Positions 16,916-21,083 of a stretch of 21,083 bases of DNA are shown here, one piece after another; position 1 is the first letter of the stretch; every line of letters begins with the position of its first letter. The notes beneath the pieces were generated by a model that was not told the DNA's origin, ran no database searches, and saw only the letters and a list, made by a program, of their open reading frames with translations. The position numbers were made by a program, and so were the translations under genes. Origin of the DNA: Gammaproteobacteria bacterium (lineage in GTDB: Bacteria; Pseudomonadota; Gammaproteobacteria; DSM-16500); assembly GCA_013287025.1 (NCBI GenBank), contig JABDEN010000026.1:1-21083 (forward strand). The letters are read 5' to 3'.

Positions 16916-17932
16916 GTGTCCAATTTAACATTAGCTGATTTTGATTATAATTTGCCCCCTGAATTAATTGCTAAATACCCATTGAAAGAGCGAAGCGCGA
17001 GTCGTTTATTGAGACTTGATCGAAGTACGGGCGCTTTGACTCATCGACAGTTCCAAGATGTGGTATCAATGCTGAATCCTGAAGATCTTTTGGTTTGCAA
17101 CAATACGCGCGTGATACCCGCAAGATTATGGGGACAAAAAGCGACGGGGGGTCGTATCGAAGTATTGGTGGAACGTGTTTTAGATACTTTTACCATTTCA
17201 GCGCAAATCCGTGCGAGCAAATCACCGAAACCCGGCAGTATTTTATTTTTGGGATTTCCAGTTGAGGTGATCCGTCGAGAAAACGAATTATTTATTTTAC
17301 AAGCTCGCGAACCCATTTTACCCCTTATCGAATCTTTCGGTGAAATTCCCATCCCTCCTTATTTTCAGAGAAAACCCGATGCGAATGATCGTGACCGCTA
17401 TCAAACCATCTATGCCTTACACAAAGGTTCCGTCGCAGCTCCCACGGCGGGGTTGCATTTCGATGAAAACGTTTTGGGGAAATTAAAACAAAAAGGTGTG
17501 GCGATAGAATATTTGACTTTGCACGTGGGAGCCGGGACTTTTGCGCCAGTGCGGGTGCAAAATATTACCGAACATCGTATGCATAAAGAATATATCGAAG
17601 TATCCGTTTCTCTCGTCAAAAAAATCAAAGACACAAAAGAAAAAGGTGGCCGAGTCATTGCGGTGGGCACAACGTCGGCCCGAAGCTTAGAAACCGCCTG
17701 TTTAAGCGGTGATTTGCAACCATACCAAGGCGATACCGATATTTTTATTTATCCTGGATTTCAGTTTCGATGCATTGATGCATTGATTACTAATTTTCAC
17801 CTACCGGCATCCACCCTCATGATGTTAGTGTCTGCGTTTGGTGGGTTTCAGCATATTAAAAATGCTTATGAAGTCGCGGTGAAGGAAAAGTATCGGTTTT
17901 ATAGTTATGGGGATGCGATGTGGATTGGGTAA
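16916..17932 (+). CDS. queA: S-adenosylmethionine:tRNA ribosyltransferase-isomerase (QueA)
   Basis: QueA transfers and isomerises the ribosyl group of S-adenosylmethionine onto 7-aminomethyl-7-deazaguanine in tRNA, giving epoxyqueuosine, the second-last step of queuosine synthesis. Family motifs include FDYNLPPELIAKYPL at the N-terminus, NNTRVIPARLWG, SVAAPTAGLHFDE, TLHVGAGTFAPV, GTTSARSLE and the C-terminal NFHLPASTLMMLVSAF. I chose GTG at 16916 (338 residues), because GAGG (16903-16906) lies nine bases upstream. The ATG at 16907 touches GAGG directly and could not use it. The gene is intact. Its usual partner tgt does not follow; vapBC lies downstream on the other strand, 13 bases away. A decayed copy of the last part of this gene is at 18655-18751. 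Confidence 0.95.
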   Translation: MSNLTLADFDYNLPPELIAKYPLKERSASRLLRLDRSTGALTHRQFQDVVSMLNPEDLLVCNNTRVIPARLWGQKATGGRIEVLVERVLDTFTISAQIRASKSPKPGSILFLGFPVEVIRRENELFILQAREPILPLIESFGEIPIPPYFQRKPDANDRDRYQTIYALHKGSVAAPTAGLHFDENVLGKLKQKGVAIEYLTLHVGAGTFAPVRVQNITEHRMHKEYIEVSVSLVKKIKDTKEKGGRVIAVGTTSARSLETACLSGDLQPYQGDTDIFIYPGFQFRCIDALITNFHLPASTLMMLVSAFGGFQHIKNAYEVAVKEKYRFYSYGDAMWIG

Positions 17933-17945
17933 AGAAATATGACTT

Positions 17946-18329
17946 TTATTCGAGGTATCTTTTGAGAGAAGATATTTTTTTAAAATCATTGTCTAACGTA
18001 TATAAGGAGTAACCAGTCCTTATGCATAAGGCTCCGATTAAACAGTCTGTAGAGGGGATTGTAATCCCTTTTTGTCGCAATTGATTAAGGATCATTCCAG
18101 CCGAAATAAAATCTTCTCGAGTTGTTTCAACATAATGCAAAATTTTGAATAGATCTTTTACGATATTATGTTCCTTACCTCGTAAGCCTTGTAGAATTTC
18201 AAGTTCAACCATTCCGCATAACGCTGCACGATCTGCATCCAATAAAATATTGACTTCAGTTGCAACGAGACTTTTTCCTGGTCTAAAATAATTTATCCAT
18301 ACAGAAGAATCGATTAACACTTTGCTCAC
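17946..18329 (-). CDS. vapC: VapC-type PIN-domain ribonuclease toxin
   Basis: A 127-residue single PIN domain, the size of VapC toxins, which cleave specific RNAs when not held by the antitoxin. The acidic metal-binding residues are visible as D7 (VLIDSSVWI), E44 (VELEILQG), D95 (STDCLIGAL) and D113 (YTLDNDF), so the active site looks complete. The start is GTG at 18329, overlapping the vapB stop by four bases (GTGA), which fits coupled translation after the antitoxin. The gene converges on queA with a 13-base gap. The RNA target cannot be read from sequence. Confidence 0.93.
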   Translation of the reverse strand: MSKVLIDSSVWINYFRPGKSLVATEVNILLDADRAALCGMVELEILQGLRGKEHNIVKDLFKILHYVETTREDFISAGMILNQLRQKGITIPSTDCLIGALCIRTGYSLYTLDNDFKKISSLKRYLE

Positions 18330-18544
18330 TTAAGATTCTCCAATTTTTTTAATTCTTGTTGTCTCAATTCTTTAATATTGTTAGAAATATCTAACTTGCC
18401 GCATAATTTTTTTAGTTCAGCCACTTTTTGAAGTCGAATCCATTCTTGAATGGCAATCGTTACTGCAACGGTCGTTTTTTTGGTATGAGCATAATGTTGT
18501 AATTCTTTTAGTAATTCGTCAGGAATAGTGATAGTAGTGCGCAT
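18326..18544 (-). CDS. vapB: VapB-type antitoxin, ribbon-helix-helix
   Basis: A 72-residue protein whose N-terminus MRTTITIPDELLKELQHYA has the pattern of a ribbon-helix-helix DNA-binding domain. The charged C-terminus (about 40-72, ending QQELKKLENLK) would wrap around the toxin. I chose ATG at 18544, because AAGGTGA (18557-18551) sits at the proper distance. The in-frame GTG at 18553 lies inside that ribosome site and is unlikely. Antitoxins of this type neutralise VapC and repress their own operon. The dyad at 18571-18590 would be the natural operator. Confidence 0.9.
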   Translation of the reverse strand: MRTTITIPDELLKELQHYAHTKKTTVAVTIAIQEWIRLQKVAELKKLCGKLDISNNIKELRQQELKKLENLK

Positions 18545-18570
18545 AAAATTCACCTTAATCGTGCATCAAA

Positions 18571-18590
18571 TATCATATATTTTTATGATA
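18571..18590. promoter_or_regulatory. Candidate VapB operator
   Basis: TATCATA (18571-18577) and TATGATA (18584-18590) form a perfect 7-base dyad with a 6-base spacer, 27 to 46 bases upstream of the vapB start. Ribbon-helix-helix antitoxins usually bind short dyads at this distance. A TATAAT on the minus strand (18620-18615) could be the -10 box, though no good -35 was found. Confidence 0.5.
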
Positions 18591-18654
18591 ACATATTACA
18601 TAAAATAATGATACATTATATCGCGAAATAACTATTTTAATGGATGTTGCGACT

Positions 18655-18751
18655 CTACCCGCATCTACACTCATGATGTTAGTGTCTGTATTTGGTGGGT
18701 TTCATCATATTAAAAATGCTTATAGTTAAGGGGATGCGATGCGGATAGGGT
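18655..18751 (+). pseudogene. queA: Decayed duplicate of the queA 3' end
   Basis: Bases 18655-18723 match queA 17801-17869 with six mismatches in 69. Bases 18721-18751 match queA 17900-17930 with three mismatches in 31. A 30-base internal stretch of queA is deleted, with the three-base TAT shared at the join. The remnant encodes part of the LPASTLMMLVSAFGGF end and has a stop in place after the join, so it cannot make an enzyme. The queA homology ends just before the queA stop codon, where a family B palindrome starts. With queA itself it brackets vapBC. Confidence 0.92.
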
Positions 18752-18834
18752 GTCATGCCAGCATGCTTTTATGCCACCTTTAAGCATGCTGGCAGTGCCC
18801 ACTAGATGGAAGCGGAAAGCATGCTGGCATGACA
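18751..18834. repeat. Family B dyad repeat upstream of yajC
   Basis: Outer arms of 19 bases pair perfectly (18751-18769 and 18816-18834), reading TGTCATGCCAGCATGCTTT and its complement. A third, internal copy of the right-arm motif (AAGCATGCTGGCA, 18782-18794) can also pair with the left arm. It is a less regular relative of the element at 5308-5395. A T-tract at 18840-18846 follows five bases later, so in this position it could act as a terminator for + strand transcripts. Confidence 0.88.
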
Positions 18835-18871
18835 TGTACTTTTTTTAATTTCGTAGCAGCGACTAGAATTA

Positions 18872-18900
18872 TTGCGATCTCTTTATTAACAAGGTACATT
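18872..18900 (+). promoter_or_regulatory. Weak candidate promoter for yajC-secD
   Basis: TTGCGA (18872-18877) and TACATT (18895-18900) are spaced by 17 bases and lie 36 bases before the yajC start. Each box matches the sigma-70 consensus at four of six positions. With vapBC and repeats separating yajC from queA, the yajC-secD genes need a promoter in this gap, but this assignment is tentative. Confidence 0.3.
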
Positions 18901-18936
18901 AGACAACCTGATTTTATGCCGAAAAGGAAATAATCC

Positions 18937-19293
18937 ATGCAAATTATAAATGACTTGTTGAGTTTTTTTATTCCAAACGCACATGCGGCTGATGCAGCGG
19001 CAGCGCAACAAGGTGGTGGTATGTCATTTATCGTCATGATTGGCGTTTTGATTTTATTTATGTATTTTGGTGTGTGGCGTCCACAAAGCCGTCGTGCAAA
19101 AGAACATCGCAATCTGATTAATTCTCTCGCGAAAGGTGATGAAGTGATGACCGCAGGCGGAATTTTAGGTCGAGTCGTTAAAGTAAATGATAATTACGTA
19201 ACATTATCTTTGAATGATACTGTCGAAGTCATGATGCAAAAAAGTTCTATCGTCAACGTTCTCCCGAAAGGTACTTTAAAAACAATTGCGTAA
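18937..19293 (+). CDS. yajC: Preprotein translocase subunit YajC
   Basis: YajC is a small inner-membrane protein that forms a complex with SecD-SecF and associates with the SecYEG translocon. The 118 residues include a single transmembrane helix (about 29-48, SFIVMIGVLILFMYFGVW) followed by the hallmark RPQSRRAKEH and the conserved LAKGDEVMTAGGILGRV cytoplasmic domain. A short Ala-rich stretch precedes the helix. AAGGAAA (18924-18930) is a good ribosome site. secD starts 26 bases after the stop. This gene is separated from queA by vapBC instead of by tgt. Confidence 0.95.
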   Translation: MQIINDLLSFFIPNAHAADAAAAQQGGGMSFIVMIGVLILFMYFGVWRPQSRRAKEHRNLINSLAKGDEVMTAGGILGRVVKVNDNYVTLSLNDTVEVMMQKSSIVNVLPKGTLKTIA

Positions 19294-19319
19294 TCTTTGA
19301 GTAAACATGGAAGAAAGCT

Positions 19320-21083
19320 ATGATAAATCGTTTTCCAATGTGGAAAAATTTGCTGGTTCTCGGGATCATTATCATTGCGTTTTTATACGCGATACCTAAT
19401 ATTTACGGTGATGACCCCGGTATTCAAATTATGGGAAGTAATGCGACTATCCCGGTCGACGCGAATACAGAAACAACATTAAAAAATACTTTAAATAACG
19501 CTGGGATTCAATATAAGAGTATAGAGCTTAACGATCATCAATTGTTAATCCGCTTCCTTTCTACTGATGTGCAATTAAAAGCAAGAGATGAAATTCAAGC
19601 AACCTTAGGAAGAAATTATTTAGTTGCATTAAATCTCGCACCGCGTACACCGGAATGGTTAAAATCCGTGGGCGCTATGCCGATGAAATTAGGTTTAGAT
19701 TTACGAGGCGGGATTCATTTATTGATTGAAGTCGATGTTGACTCGGTTTTAAAACAACGTGTCGAAGGCGATTTAAATAATATTTCTCAAAAATTACGTA
19801 CCGAACGCATTCGCTATGCTGGTCTTTCACGCACCGGCAATGATAGTGTGACTTTACAATTTCGTGACAGCGAATCGTTAGACAATGCTTATTCTGTTCT
19901 TTCTGATCAATTTAGAGAATTTGCTTGGACGAAAGGTGATTTAAGTTTACAAGGCATATGGTCAGGGAATGCATTACAGTTTGCACGCCAAGAAATTATC
20001 GATCAAACCATGAATACCCTCCGCCATCGCGTCAATGAATTAGGAGTATCTGAAGCGATCGTGCTACAGCAAGGCGCAAATCGAATTGCGGTCGATTTAC
20101 CAGGTATTGATGATACCGCCCAAGCGAAAAATATTCTAGGTAAAACCGCGGCACTAGAATTTCACATGGTCGATATCGAAGATGATGCGCGTAATGCAGT
20201 GAACGGTGTCACGCCACCCGATACTAAATTATATTACGATGAAAAAAATCTCCCTATTTTACTCAAAAATCAAATTATTTTACGCGGTTCATCCATTATC
20301 AGCGCAAGCTCTGGTATGGCGGAAGATGGTCGTCCGTCAGTCAGTGTGCGATTAGGAGGTAGTGGCGATAGTTTATTTACGCGTACGACATCAGAAAACG
20401 TCGGCAAACCCATGGCGGTGGTATACATTGATATACGCCCCAATACGACAGTAGAAAATGGCAAAAAAATTATTACTTACGAAACCGACAAAAAAATCAT
20501 TAGTGTTGCAACGATTAATCAGGCACTCGGTAATGCATTCCAAATTACAGGCCTTGGGAGTCAAGAGGAAGCGAGGACGCTTGCCTTGTTATTACGCGCG
20601 GGCGCGCTTCCTGCACCTACTGCTGTGATAGAAGAGCGTGAAGTCGGGCCTACCCTCGGCAAACAAAATATTGATCGCGGTGTTTTATCAGTCGTGGTGG
20701 GATTTTTATTAGTTGTTTTCTTTATGGGATTGTATTATCGCACGTTCGGGTTTATTGCGGATCTTGCGCTTGGCCTCAATTTAGTGTTAATCGTTGCGAT
20801 TTTATCTTTATTGGGGGGCACGCTGACACTCCCGGGGATTGCAGGTATTGTATTGACCGTCGGCATGGCGGCGGATGCGAATGTCTTAATTTTTGAACGT
20901 ATTCGTGAAGAAATGCGCAATGGTTCAAGTATCCAAGCAAGTATTCATGCGGGTTATGAAAGAGCGTTTGTCACTATTGTGGATGCGAATTTAACTACCT
21001 TAATCGTGACTATTGTTTTATTTAGTTTAGGATCCGGTGCGGTGAAAAGTTTTGCGGTCACTGTGACGATCGGTTTGTTAACC
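19320..21083 (+). CDS. secD: Protein translocase subunit SecD, C-terminus cut by window edge
   Basis: SecD, with SecF, uses the proton gradient to help pull proteins across the inner membrane after SecA-driven transfer. The frame is open from ATG at 19320 to the window end, 588 codons, with only about 30 residues missing compared with E. coli SecD. The first transmembrane helix lies at residues 8-30. It is followed by the large periplasmic domain, with the conserved MKLGLDLRGGIHLLIEV and the NTLRHRVNELGVSE segment. Transmembrane helices begin at about residue 455, and GMAADANVLIFERIREE lies at about 515-531. GGAAGAAAG before the start is a good ribosome site. secF would be expected downstream, outside the window. 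Confidence 0.97.
   Translation, partial: MINRFPMWKNLLVLGIIIIAFLYAIPNIYGDDPGIQIMGSNATIPVDANTETTLKNTLNNAGIQYKSIELNDHQLLIRFLSTDVQLKARDEIQATLGRNYLVALNLAPRTPEWLKSVGAMPMKLGLDLRGGIHLLIEVDVDSVLKQRVEGDLNNISQKLRTERIRYAGLSRTGNDSVTLQFRDSESLDNAYSVLSDQFREFAWTKGDLSLQGIWSGNALQFARQEIIDQTMNTLRHRVNELGVSEAIVLQQGANRIAVDLPGIDDTAQAKNILGKTAALEFHMVDIEDDARNAVNGVTPPDTKLYYDEKNLPILLKNQIILRGSSIISASSGMAEDGRPSVSVRLGGSGDSLFTRTTSENVGKPMAVVYIDIRPNTTVENGKKIITYETDKKIISVATINQALGNAFQITGLGSQEEARTLALLLRAGALPAPTAVIEEREVGPTLGKQNIDRGVLSVVVGFLLVVFFMGLYYRTFGFIADLALGLNLVLIVAILSLLGGTLTLPGIAGIVLTVGMAADANVLIFERIREEMRNGSSIQASIHAGYERAFVTIVDANLTTLIVTIVLFSLGSGAVKSFAVTVTIGLLT

Larger units (their letters stand above)
18545..18936. other. Gene-free region between vapB and yajC
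   Basis: This 392-base stretch has no intact gene. From left to right it holds the vapBC control region with a perfect dyad, an AT-rich segment, a decayed copy of the 3' end of queA, a family B palindrome, a run of seven T (18840-18846) shortly after the palindrome, and a weak candidate yajC promoter. In E. coli and many relatives tgt occupies the queA-yajC interval; no trace of tgt was recognised here. Confidence 0.8.

Noticed and set aside
18655..18751. Functional small gene from the queA-like sequence
   Set aside because: It lacks a start and ribosome site, has an internal deletion relative to queA and a stop just after the join; it is a remnant.

Overview
The window comes from a moderately AT-rich gammaproteobacterial chromosome. 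The protein style, the queA/yajC/secD order, ankyrin and coiled-coil proteins of unknown function, and many dyad repeats in gaps and inside genes suggest a host-associated lineage such as Legionellales/Coxiellaceae. That placement is an inference from protein and repeat style; no 16S or other taxonomic marker is present.

Region 1 (1-11484) is the distal part of a respiratory complex I operon on the + strand: the 3' end of nuoE, then nuoF, G, H, I, J, K, L, M and N. The genes encode the NADH-oxidising arm (E, F, G), the quinone-site and connecting subunits (H, I) and the proton-pumping membrane arm (J-N). Most genes overlap or sit a few bases apart. The exceptions are the G-H, I-J and M-N junctions, where each gap is filled by a long near-perfect palindrome. 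Two further half copies of one of these palindromes lie in frame inside nuoG and are translated.

Region 2 (about 11485-16838) is an accessory stretch: a small SEC-C protein (YchJ family, +), an 886-residue coiled-coil protein with two hydrophobic segments (-), and a divergent + strand pair of a zinc alcohol dehydrogenase/aldehyde reductase and an ankyrin-repeat protein. The C-terminal tail and stop codon of the ankyrin protein are made of a third palindromic repeat.

Region 3 (16839-21083) is a queA-yajC-secD block. In E. coli and many relatives tgt lies between queA and yajC. Here that place holds a minus-strand vapBC toxin-antitoxin module, a decayed second copy of the 3' end of queA, and another palindrome. 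The layout looks like a rearrangement in which the queA terminus was duplicated around vapBC and tgt was lost from this site. secD runs off the right edge and lacks only a short C-terminus.

The main theme is invasion by at least three families of dyad repeats, in intercistronic gaps of an essential operon and in coding sequence, where they have become protein. No transposase, integrase, tRNA, rRNA or CRISPR array was seen.
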